Below, in pieces: positions 1 to 6,461 of a DNA stretch of 6,817 nucleotides (the stretch's first letter is position 1; the number at the start of each line of letters is the position of its first letter). Source of the DNA: an uncultured Bacteroidota bacterium (lineage in GTDB: Bacteria > Bacteroidota > Bacteroidia > Chitinophagales > Chitinophagaceae); the NCBI GenBank assembly GCA_903929655.1, contig CAIYVS010000333.1, positions 1 to 6,817 on the forward strand, in the 5' to 3' direction. The notes under the pieces are model-generated. The model was not told the origin of the DNA, ran no database searches, and saw nothing but the letters and a program-made list of their open reading frames with translations. The position numbers were made by a program, and so were the translations under genes.

Positions 1-1866
1 CTGGTCGTTGCTGGCCCATTGCCAGATGCCAATTCCTTCGGTGCAATGAATAACTGCCGCATCCATCGTTAGCCATTGTGGTAGTGCATGTTTTCCTGCC
101 ACTACTACATTCACATAATGCCGGCTACGCAGACAGTGATCAAAAACTGATAACAGACAATTGGCATCGGGTGGCAGATAGACGCGTACTATATCTGCCT
201 TCTTATTAATTACATGATCGAGGAAACCGGGGTCCTGGTGCGTGAAGCCATTGTGATCCTGCTGCCAGACGTGCGAGGCCAGCAAATAATTCAGTGAAGC
301 GATCTTTCTGCGCCAGGGAAGTTCCGATGTTACCTTCAGCCATTTAGCATGCTGGCTAAACATGGAGTCAACGATGCGGATGAAGGCCTCATAGCTGTTG
401 AATAGCCCATGCCTGCCGGTAAGCAGGTAGCCTTCCAGCCAACCTTCGCATTGGTGCTCACTGAGCATGGAATCCAATACTCGCCCCGCCGGGGCGAGAA
501 ATTCATCATTATTTTGTTTCTCTGCATCCCACTGCCGGTTGGTGACTTCAAAAACAGCACCCAAGAGATTTGACAGTGTTTCATCAGGGCCGAAAATACG
601 GAAGTTATGCTGATCCTGATTCAGCTTAGCTACATCACGGAGAAACTTACCCAGCACCATTGTATCCTGTCCGTCAACGGCACCGGGCGAAGGCACATGC
701 ACAGCATGAACATGAAAATCTGGCATTCGCAAATCGTGTAGTAGCACTCCGCCATTGGTATGCGGATTGGCACCCATGCGCCTGTCACCCTTAGGGGCAA
801 GTTCTGCGAGCTCGGGTATCAACCTGCCATTTTCGTCAAATAACTCTTCAGGTTTATAACGCTTCATCCAGCTTTCAAGCTGTCCTACATGTTCAGGATG
901 TGCCGAATCCACAAGGAGCGGCACCTGGTGCGCCCGGAATGTTCCCTCAACCTGCAGGCCATCAACTGTTTTCGGGCCTGTCCATCCTTTAGGTGATCTG
1001 AGAATAATCATTGGCCAGCGTGGGCGGGTAGCATCTTTATTCTCCCGTGCATGCTTTTGGAATTCCCGGATTTCTTCTATGGCCTTTTCCATAACACCAG
1101 CCATAAGCTGATGCATCTTTTCAGGTTCATCACCTTCTACAAAATAGGGCGTCCAGCCGCAGCCCCGGATAAATTGTTCCAATTCCTCATGTTCGATACG
1201 AGCAAGGATAGTTGGGTTGCTGATCTTGTAGCCATTGAGATGCAGAATGGGCAACACTGCCCCATCTGTAATGGGGTCCAGTAGCTTATTGGAGTGCCAT
1301 GCGGTAGCCAACGGACCAGTTTCAGCTTCGCCATCACCAATCACGCAGGCAACGATCAGGTCAGGATTATCAAATGCTGCTCCAAAGGCATGGCTGAGGG
1401 AATAACCCAATTCACCACCTTCGTGAATGGAACCAGGCGTGGTAGGTGCAACATGGCTGGAAATTCCACCGGGGAAAGAGAATTGTTTAAACAGTTTTTT
1501 TAGCCCGGCTTCATCCTGCGTTACATTCGGATAAACTTCAGTCCAGGTACCTTCGAGGTAAACATTGCCCACAATAGCGGGACCTCCATGGCCAGGACCG
1601 GCAACATAAAACATATCCAGGTCGTACTTTTTAATCACCCTGTTCAAATGCACATAAATAAAGTTCTGCCCCGGCGTTGTGCCCCAATGCCCCACTACCA
1701 GCGGTTTTACATGAGATAGTTTTAGTGGCTCTTTCAAAAGCGGATTATCATAGAGATAAATCTGTCCCACTGAAAGATAATTGGCCGCACGCCAGTAAGC
1801 GTTTATCTTTTGAAGCATTTCAGGCGATAATGTTTCGACCTCTTTTTTGATTAATGTTGATTCCAT
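1..1866 (-). CDS. xfp: Phosphoketolase (xylulose-5-phosphate/fructose-6-phosphate), C-terminus cut off by window edge
   Basis: This is a TPP-dependent cytosolic enzyme that splits xylulose 5-phosphate (and often fructose 6-phosphate) with inorganic phosphate, giving acetyl phosphate plus glyceraldehyde 3-phosphate or erythrose 4-phosphate. My translation from ATG at 1866 is open for 622 codons to base 1 with no stop. Family proteins are about 790-825 residues, so roughly 170 residues, mostly the C-terminal domain, lie outside the window. Family signatures are intact: GHWGTTPGQNF (His60), GPGHGG (His93), SHVAPTTPGSIHEGGELGY (His138), the TPP/Mg motif GDGEAETG (177-184) with LNGYKISNPT (210-219), YEAF (Glu493, probable catalytic Glu equivalent) and QDHNGFTHQ (536-544). 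The start lies 5 nt after the stop of the outer-membrane protein gene, so it is probably the third full-size gene of the copper operon. The leader is A/T-rich with no Shine-Dalgarno. GC is visibly higher (about half in sampled lines) than in the neighbouring genes (about 40% or less). Confidence 0.96.
   Translation of the reverse strand, partial: MESTLIKKEVETLSPEMLQKINAYWRAANYLSVGQIYLYDNPLLKEPLKLSHVKPLVVGHWGTTPGQNFIYVHLNRVIKKYDLDMFYVAGPGHGGPAIVGNVYLEGTWTEVYPNVTQDEAGLKKLFKQFSFPGGISSHVAPTTPGSIHEGGELGYSLSHAFGAAFDNPDLIVACVIGDGEAETGPLATAWHSNKLLDPITDGAVLPILHLNGYKISNPTILARIEHEELEQFIRGCGWTPYFVEGDEPEKMHQLMAGVMEKAIEEIREFQKHARENKDATRPRWPMIILRSPKGWTGPKTVDGLQVEGTFRAHQVPLLVDSAHPEHVGQLESWMKRYKPEELFDENGRLIPELAELAPKGDRRMGANPHTNGGVLLHDLRMPDFHVHAVHVPSPGAVDGQDTMVLGKFLRDVAKLNQDQHNFRIFGPDETLSNLLGAVFEVTNRQWDAEKQNNDEFLAPAGRVLDSMLSEHQCEGWLEGYLLTGRHGLFNSYEAFIRIVDSMFSQHAKWLKVTSELPWRRKIASLNYLLASHVWQQDHNGFTHQDPGFLDHVINKKADIVRVYLPPDANCLLSVFDHCLRSRHYVNVVVAGKHALPQWLTMDAAVIHCTEGIGIWQWASNDQ
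480..498. repeat. Perfect GC-rich inverted repeat inside xfp
   Basis: CTCGCCCC (480-487) and GGGGCGAG (491-498) are exact reverse complements separated by three bases, giving an 8-bp stem that is almost all G/C. It lies inside the phosphoketolase frame, where it encodes part of FLAPAGRV. As I remember family sequences, this is an ordinary segment just before SEHQCEGWLEGY, so the repeat does not look like an insertion. No T-run follows on the coding strand (TATTGGATTC follows), so it is not a classical terminator. It may only reflect GC-rich codons. Confidence 0.6.
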
Positions 1867-1871
1867 AACAA

Positions 1872-3248
1872 TTATTTTTTAATATTTATGTTCATTAATT
1901 CTGGATAAATATGGATATAAAGTTCTCCGGAAATAGGGTTTTGGCCATATAAGCTATTCAATACGTTACCTGAATGATCCCATGATACCTGGCCGCCACC
2001 GGCTATTATTACGTGTTGAATTTTGAACAAGTCATACCCTGCGCCGATTGTTGTTGCATTTACCAGGTATTGCATTTGTAAATCAAATAAAACAGGATTC
2101 AGGTTTAGCTCCTCACTTGATTTTTGCACCCATTCATATCTTGTGTAAAGCGCCAGTTTCTTAAGCTTAATGGTTGCTTCAATTAATGCTGAATTGGATG
2201 CATCCTGGTATGCAATTACATTTTGTCCCCAAACAGCGGTAACCGCCAGATATTTATTTGTAGTTATTGAGTAAACATAGGCAGCAGACGCTGTAGTACG
2301 GTTTACATTTTCATTGGGAAACAAAGATTCAGGGCTTTTTATGAAACCATGAGATAGCTGCAATGCCCAGTTAGCAGAAGGATTAAATGATAATCTTCCA
2401 CTCCAGGAATCGAATAAAGGTTTATCAAAATTGTAGCGGTTTTCATCAGGTTCCCTGCCAGTGAAAGATGAGCCTTCAAGTTTAAATCTGCCATACCTTA
2501 CTCCAAGCGTTGCAACCCCAAAAGTAATATGTGTTGCATCTTCCCAATGGTGTCCGATTGGTGCATCAGGCATAAATTCACCTGATGGACGGTGCATAAA
2601 CGTAACAGGCCCCAATGCAGGCTCACCCGGATAACCTGCATATAATGATAAGTCAGCTTTCTTAGATAGAGCATAAGCATAGCTAACTGCTAATTCTGAA
2701 AACAGATCATGTGGATGTTGTCTATCTACCAGTGGTTTGCCTTGCCACGATTCACCAGTTTGAAACAATAAAGGGTAACCACTTCCACCTGCTATTATCG
2801 CATCTGTAGAGAACATTGTATTAAAATGAAATAAACCTTTTTCACCAATTTTTCTTTGCCCCATTATCATTAGCATATCCGGCGCATCCCATTTTTCACC
2901 GCCTCTGTTACCAGCATTTGTGATGTCTTGTTTGTTGTAACGTATAAATACTTCACCACCAAACATGAACTCCCATTTATTAGTATGTACCATATACCCA
3001 TATATCGATGATGCATCAGGGAGCCAGCTTGTTCCTGAGCCATTCCTCGACATTGGTAAGTTTAGCGAGAGCATGTTGTTCATAGGGTTGTTCATGTCCA
3101 TATTCCCCATATCATTTTTTTTATCTGCGATTGTATCTGCGCCTGCATTAGTTTTATTTTTCATACCGGGCATGTTTTTCATATCCTGGGCAGAAGTAAA
3201 TTGAGCAAGAGTTAATAATGTAATGACCATATTTATTTTTATTTTCAT
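1872..3248 (-). CDS. Outer-membrane beta-barrel-like protein with Met-rich N-terminus, copper-operon associated
   Basis: This 458-residue exported protein has no assigned function that I know of. Residues 1-20 form a typical signal peptide (basic start, hydrophobic core, TSA|Q cleavage site). There is no lipobox and I see no cysteine in the whole protein. Residues 23-66 of the mature N-terminus carry nine methionines in MxxM-type spacing, typical of Cu(I)/Ag(I)-binding segments. The rest alternates short aromatic/polar strands with Gly/Asn turns, as in an outer-membrane barrel. Conserved-looking His/Asp patches are RQHPHD (176-181), FMHRPSGEF (217-225) and GHHWEDATH (232-240). I recall similar proteins next to copper genes in other bacteria, usually annotated as hypothetical. 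The ATG overlaps the stop of the copper ATPase (ATGA, 3248-3245), so translation is probably coupled, and xfp starts 5 nt after its TAA. It may bind periplasmic copper or provide an outer-membrane exit, but this is inference. The C-terminus (NINIKK) lacks the usual terminal aromatic residue of barrels. Confidence 0.85.
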   Translation of the reverse strand: MKIKINMVITLLTLAQFTSAQDMKNMPGMKNKTNAGADTIADKKNDMGNMDMNNPMNNMLSLNLPMSRNGSGTSWLPDASSIYGYMVHTNKWEFMFGGEVFIRYNKQDITNAGNRGGEKWDAPDMLMIMGQRKIGEKGLFHFNTMFSTDAIIAGGSGYPLLFQTGESWQGKPLVDRQHPHDLFSELAVSYAYALSKKADLSLYAGYPGEPALGPVTFMHRPSGEFMPDAPIGHHWEDATHITFGVATLGVRYGRFKLEGSSFTGREPDENRYNFDKPLFDSWSGRLSFNPSANWALQLSHGFIKSPESLFPNENVNRTTASAAYVYSITTNKYLAVTAVWGQNVIAYQDASNSALIEATIKLKKLALYTRYEWVQKSSEELNLNPVLFDLQMQYLVNATTIGAGYDLFKIQHVIIAGGGQVSWDHSGNVLNSLYGQNPISGELYIHIYPELMNINIKK

Positions 3249-5242
3249 GTCGTCATTAGTTTAGTTCTTATGCTCAGCATGCTTGCATTTATAGCAACGA
3301 CAATAGTACTCACCGCCATTAAAGCTGCCCCCACTGCAGGGCTTAATAAAATACCTTGTTTATACAAAACCCCTGCGGCCAATGGCAGCGCCACCACATT
3401 GTAAGCTGTTGCCCAAATTAAATTTTGAATCATCTTGCGGTGAGTGGCCTTGCCAAACAGTATCAGACTTACTATATCTTTTGGGTTACTGTTTACTAAT
3501 ACAATTCCTGCGGTTTCTGCTGCAATATCACTACCGCTACCAACCGCTATCCCAATATCTGCTTGTGCCAAAGCGGGTGCATCATTAACACCATCCCCGG
3601 TCATTGCTACAAATTCTCCTTTGCCTTGCAATTCTTTTATTTTTTCCAATTTTTGATCGGGTAATACTTCTGCAATAAAACTATCCATCCCTAATGTATC
3701 ACTTACGCTTTTTGCTACTTTTTTATTATCCCCGGTAAGTAAAACCGACTTGATTTTGTTTTGTTTTAGAGTTTTAATTGCGTCTGCTGATTCCGGCCTT
3801 ATTTCATCGGACAAAGCAATATATCCTGCCAATTCATTATTGATAATTACAAATACAACCGTTTCTGTGTCATTGGCCTTGAAGTTGTTGGGAACTGCAA
3901 TTTTATTCTCATTTAAATAGCCTGGGCTAACAACCATTATTTTTTTTTCTTCTACTGTGGCTTGAACCCCTTTGCCTGTGATGGCATTGAAATTATCCGT
4001 TGCTGGTATGGCAATAGATAAGTCTTTTGCCTTTTGCAAGATACCCGTTGCAATAGGATGCTCTGATTTCTGCTCTAATGACGATGCCAGGCGGATGATT
4101 TCATTTTCACTTAAATCTTTTTTCAGCGATACAATTTTTGAGACTTCAAATTTTCCAACGGTAAGCGTACCGGTCTTATCAAATACAATGGTGGTTATTT
4201 TCCTGGCATTTTCAAATGACGTTCTGTTCTTAATAAGCAATCCGTTCTTAGCTGCCAGTGATGTTGATTTTGCCACCACCAACGGTACAGCTAACCCTAA
4301 AGCATGAGGGCAACAAATAACAATTACGGTAACCATTCTTGCCATGGCAAAGGCCAAAGGATGCCCGGTTAACAACCAGAATAAAAACGTAGAAATTCCA
4401 GCAACCATTGCAATTACAGTTAACCATTTGGCAGCTGTATCGGCCAGCAATTGAGTTTTCGATTTAGCTTTTTGTGCATCATCAACCAACTTTACCACCT
4501 GTGAGAGATAGGAATCTTTTGAGGCATGGGATACAGTAACTTTAAATGACCCATTGCCATTAATCGAACCCGCAATAACTTTGTCACCTTTTATTCTTTT
4601 TACAGGTTTAGATTCCCCGGTCAACATAGATTCATTCAAATAACTTTCACCATCCAGTATTATTCCATCGGCTGCAACTTTTTCGCCCGGCTTTACAAGA
4701 ATTACATCCTTTTCCTTTAATGTATCGGTTTTTACATCATGGACTTTATCTCCCATGACCATATGTGCATCTGATGGCATTAACTGAACCAATAACTCTA
4801 ATTCCTTTGATGCCCCCGCAATGGATTTCATTTCTATCCAATGACCTAAAAGCATTATCAGGATAAGCGTTGCCAGTTCCCAGAAAAAATCCATCCCCTT
4901 TAATCCAAACACAATCGCCGAACTATAGACATATGCCACTGTTATAGCAAATCCTATCAAAAACATCATTCCAGGGGTCTTTGTTTTAACCTCGTTAACT
5001 AAACCTTTTAAAAATGGCCAGCCACCATATAGGAACACTACAGATGATAACGCAAATAAAATATAGGGAGCGTCGGTAAACTGCCAGTTAACGCCAATAA
5101 ATTGCTGTATCATTGTTGATAACAACATGATAGGTACAGTAAGTATCAGCACGACATAAAACCGCTTCCTGAAATCGGCTATCATCATTTTGTGATGATT
5201 ATGACCAGCCATACCCATTGATGGGTTACCGCCATGTTGCAT
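3245..5242 (-). CDS. copB: Copper-exporting P1B-type ATPase with CPH motif (CopB-like)
   Basis: This inner-membrane pump uses ATP to move copper (Cu+ or Cu2+, possibly Ag+) from cytosol to periplasm. The 665-residue protein has a full P-type core: TGES actuator loop (208-211), CPH metal-binding motif in the sixth membrane helix (311-313), DKTGT with phosphorylated Asp355, the SEHP nucleotide-domain motif (393-396), and TGDGVND (548-554). Helix seven has YN (614-615), and helix eight has MAVST (642-646) with Asn652. About eight membrane helices can be placed (near 29-50, 57-76, 91-112, 119-136, 273-292, 303-325, 605-625, 632-655). CPH instead of CPC indicates the P1B-3/CopB subclass. There is no CxxC heavy-metal domain. 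Instead, the first 20 residues are His/Met-rich (HGG, GHNHHKMM). The same frame continues upstream into another His/Met-rich stretch behind an in-frame TAA, so the N-terminus may be truncated. The stop overlaps the next gene by ATGA. Confidence 0.95.
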   Translation of the reverse strand: MQHGGNPSMGMAGHNHHKMMIADFRKRFYVVLILTVPIMLLSTMIQQFIGVNWQFTDAPYILFALSSVVFLYGGWPFLKGLVNEVKTKTPGMMFLIGFAITVAYVYSSAIVFGLKGMDFFWELATLILIMLLGHWIEMKSIAGASKELELLVQLMPSDAHMVMGDKVHDVKTDTLKEKDVILVKPGEKVAADGIILDGESYLNESMLTGESKPVKRIKGDKVIAGSINGNGSFKVTVSHASKDSYLSQVVKLVDDAQKAKSKTQLLADTAAKWLTVIAMVAGISTFLFWLLTGHPLAFAMARMVTVIVICCPHALGLAVPLVVAKSTSLAAKNGLLIKNRTSFENARKITTIVFDKTGTLTVGKFEVSKIVSLKKDLSENEIIRLASSLEQKSEHPIATGILQKAKDLSIAIPATDNFNAITGKGVQATVEEKKIMVVSPGYLNENKIAVPNNFKANDTETVVFVIINNELAGYIALSDEIRPESADAIKTLKQNKIKSVLLTGDNKKVAKSVSDTLGMDSFIAEVLPDQKLEKIKELQGKGEFVAMTGDGVNDAPALAQADIGIAVGSGSDIAAETAGIVLVNSNPKDIVSLILFGKATHRKMIQNLIWATAYNVVALPLAAGVLYKQGILLSPAVGAALMAVSTIVVAINASMLSIRTKLMTT

Positions 5243-5248
5243 GTTGCT

Positions 5249-5305
5249 TTAGTTCATTTTTGAATGATCCATATGTTCAGGCTGATTATGGTTGCTACCA
5301 GTCAT
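5249..5305 (-). CDS. 18-residue His/Met-rich leader ORF in frame with the copper ATPase
   Basis: ATG at 5305 opens an 18-codon frame, MTGSNHNQPEHMDHSKMN, ending in TAA at 5251-5249. Three His and three Met, with EHMDHSKM, resemble the metal-binding N-termini of CopB pumps. After the TAA come only two sense codons (AGC AAC), then the ATG of the ATPase in the same frame. Upstream, the frame is closed by another TAA within five codons, so 5305 is the only ATG for it. Two readings fit: an N-terminal extension of the pump cut by a nonsense mutation (or sequencing error), or a true leader peptide that couples or tunes translation of the pump. The sequence alone cannot decide. The leader before it is A/T-rich and has no Shine-Dalgarno. 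Confidence 0.5.
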   Translation of the reverse strand: MTGSNHNQPEHMDHSKMN

Positions 5306-5608
5306 AATAAATGTCGTTTACGATTTTGGATATTTTAGTTTCAGAGAATTTAAATGATTGAATACAGTGTCAGCCATTGAAAAAAAATCGGCATGCTATT
5401 AAAGTTTCCCTTACGACAGTTTTGCCCGCAATTTGTTCTGTGAACATTTCTGCATCTTGTACCCCTATGATATCCGAAGACAGCAGGATGAGGCAAGGAG
5501 ACATCATAATATTCAGCATATCCAATTGATCATTTACAGAATTCTTTATCACTCATAATATCATAACTTATACAATTGCCTTTCGATATTTTTTTATTGA
5601 AGCTGTAA
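5306..5608. other. Intergenic region upstream of the copper unit; probable promoter region
   Basis: This 303-bp A/T-rich gap separates the TerB-like gene from the copper leader ORF and most likely holds the copper operon promoter. I searched for the Bacteroidota promoter pattern (TTTG near -33, TAnnTTTG near -7) on the minus strand and found no convincing match. I also found no strong hairpin with T-run and no clear operator dyad. A 60-codon frame starting with GTG (5552-5370, minus) and a 14-codon frame overlapping the TerB-like stop by ATGA (5612-5568) exist. Neither has recognisable features. Confidence 0.5.
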
Positions 5609-6040
5609 TCATTCTGTCAGCCCTTTAATAGAAAATGGGAACATGAAATCTATCAATATATTATGGTGTGCTTTTGAAACGTGATCCTTGAATGAGTTCA
5701 TACTATGATGCATGATTTTCACATAATTCTTATCAAGTTTCTGCAAGATTTTTTCCAATTTGGTCAACTCAATGATCAGTGCTGCTTCCCGGACTGCTTT
5801 CACTTTTGATAGCTCGTCATCAAGTTGCTGTATGGTTTGTTCAAAAACTTTGTCCGCTTCCTTATAAAAATCAATCAGAATGGGGTCGGCAGTAAAGGTC
5901 TTAATATGAGAAAACTTGATCGCTGCCTTTTTTTCATCATTATCCAGGTTGCCGTCATTATTAGCGGCAAGTAATACTATATATACAGGAAACCTTAACA
6001 AAGCATCTTTTTCCTTAGCCGCAAGATCATCAAATTTCAT
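5609..6040 (-). CDS. Conserved hypothetical, TerB-like small helical protein
   Basis: I cannot name this 143-residue protein with certainty. It is predicted to be cytosolic and helical: no signal peptide, no long hydrophobic segment, many Lys/Glu/Leu heptad-like stretches (about 55-105). Near the start, LLAANNDGNLDNDEKKAA (about 23-40) matches the acidic signature of TerB-like domains (AxxDGxxxxxE) and also partly an EF-hand loop, with Asn27, Asp29, Gly30, Leu32 and Glu36 in the right places but no Asp at position 1. The C-terminal part has IMHHSMNSFKDH and KAHHNI (109-128), a His/Met cluster that could bind metal, and ends in a hydrophobic FMFPFSIKGL segment. I recall similar Bacteroidota hypotheticals. 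The start at 6040 is preceded by A/T-rich sequence without Shine-Dalgarno. The gene sits alone between two gaps, upstream of the copper unit. Stress or tellurite-type roles are guesses from the family. Confidence 0.75.
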   Translation of the reverse strand: MKFDDLAAKEKDALLRFPVYIVLLAANNDGNLDNDEKKAAIKFSHIKTFTADPILIDFYKEADKVFEQTIQQLDDELSKVKAVREAALIIELTKLEKILQKLDKNYVKIMHHSMNSFKDHVSKAHHNILIDFMFPFSIKGLTE

Positions 6041-6056
6041 AATTCAAATTTTAAAA

Positions 6057-6070
6057 CAGATTGTTATCAA
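6057..6070. promoter_or_regulatory. Weak FNR/CRP-like dyad before the TerB-like gene
   Basis: On the minus strand the bases read TTGATAACAATCTG, which matches 8 of 10 defined positions of the FNR-type palindrome TTGAT-N4-ATCAA. It ends 16 nt before the ATG at 6040. That is very close for an activator site and would fit repression or a chance match better. No second copy was found in front of the copper unit or hpf. Confidence 0.15.
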
Positions 6071-6135
6071 TTTTTTTTCATTACCCGATTTTAAATGCAA
6101 AAAGATCTCCATCCGGCATGCCTGAATAATATATG

Positions 6136-6270
6136 TCAGACAAAAATCTTTTTCTCTTTTAAATAGCTGCAGGTCGTTTGTACTGCCAAATTGTTTTCCA
6201 GAATCTTTTTCCGTTCCCGTACTCTTGTTCTCTTATTTGCTCTGAGGTAAAAACGTTTCTGCAAAAACAT
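6136..6270 (-). CDS. Very basic 44-residue small ORF, doubtful
   Basis: ATG at 6270 shares bases with the TGA of the preceding small ORF (TGATG), an arrangement typical of coupled translation. The product is strongly basic (KRFYLRANKRTRVRERKKI near the start) and has one cysteine. I recognise no family. It overlaps protein-like segments in other frames of the same gap, so it may be an accident of a decayed gene. Confidence 0.12.
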   Translation of the reverse strand: MFLQKRFYLRANKRTRVRERKKILENNLAVQTTCSYLKEKKIFV

Positions 6271-6407
6271 CAAGAGGAGCGTCTTTCTTTTTTTCGCTGC
6301 CCCGGAATGTCATATGGAATTGCAAAATCCAGATGATTATAATGTTCCGGAAAATTCACCAAAGGAAAAGCATGTCCCAAAAATTGTCTATTATACATAT
6401 GCCACAT
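6270..6407 (-). CDS. 45-residue small ORF, possibly the start of a decayed gene
   Basis: ATG at 6407 gives a 45-residue product beginning MWHMYNRQFLGHAFPLVNF, rich in aromatic residues and histidine (four His), then NHLDFAIPYDIPG and a basic tail. The composition up to IPYDIPG looks like real protein. After an A-rich run the tail RKKERRSS looks out of frame, whereas the next frame continues more naturally with SEKKKDAPLDVF. This hints at a frameshift near 6290. No family is recognised. Confidence 0.2.
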   Translation of the reverse strand: MWHMYNRQFLGHAFPLVNFPEHYNHLDFAIPYDIPGQRKKERRSS

Positions 6408-6461
6408 AGTTGGAGTTTTAAAAGTTAAAAAAATGATCTTCTTTCAATTCCGGGAAATTCT

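Larger units (their letters stand above)
6041..6461. other. Gap with protein-like fragments; possible decayed gene, no confident CDS
   Basis: This 421-bp stretch lies between hpf and the TerB-like gene. On the minus strand several segments read like protein but switch frames. One frame has KNFPELKEDHFFNF followed by TAA just after hpf. A second continues into FKTPTMWHMYNRQFLGHAF and on to IPYDIPG. A third reads APLDVFAETFLPQSK, then TAA (6235-6233), then STNDLQLFKREKDF and stays open to a TGA at 6046-6044. This pattern could be an old gene broken by frameshifts and a stop, or chance in A/T-rich DNA. No strong terminator hairpin for hpf was found, only a weak AATTTCCCGGAATT-type dyad followed later by a T7 run near 6430. 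Confidence 0.35.

Noticed and set aside
336..584. 82-codon minus-strand frame
   Set aside because: It lies wholly inside the phosphoketolase gene in another frame. The Xfp frame has continuous family motifs across this segment.
1051..1503. Several 67-77 codon frames on both strands
   Set aside because: All overlap the conserved TPP-binding half of phosphoketolase and show no protein-family features of their own.
2965..3204. 79-codon plus-strand frame with a hydrophobic stretch
   Set aside because: It is antisense to the Met-rich N-terminus of the OM protein. Met codons (CAT in antisense) and nearby bases create the hydrophobic look.
3972..4307. 111-codon plus-strand frame antisense to the copper ATPase
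   Set aside because: It covers the phosphorylation-site region of the ATPase, whose motifs are intact on the other strand. The antisense product shows no recognisable domain.
5568..5612. 14-codon frame overlapping the TerB-like stop by ATGA
   Set aside because: Too short to support from sequence alone, and the product (MITASIKKYRKAIV) shows no distinctive feature.
5916..6125. 69-codon plus-strand frame
   Set aside because: Mostly antisense to the N-terminus of the TerB-like gene, with no start context or family features.
6420..6461. Possible rho-independent terminator after hpf
   Set aside because: There is a T7 run on the coding strand, but the only dyad before it is short and A/T-rich and is not adjacent to the run.
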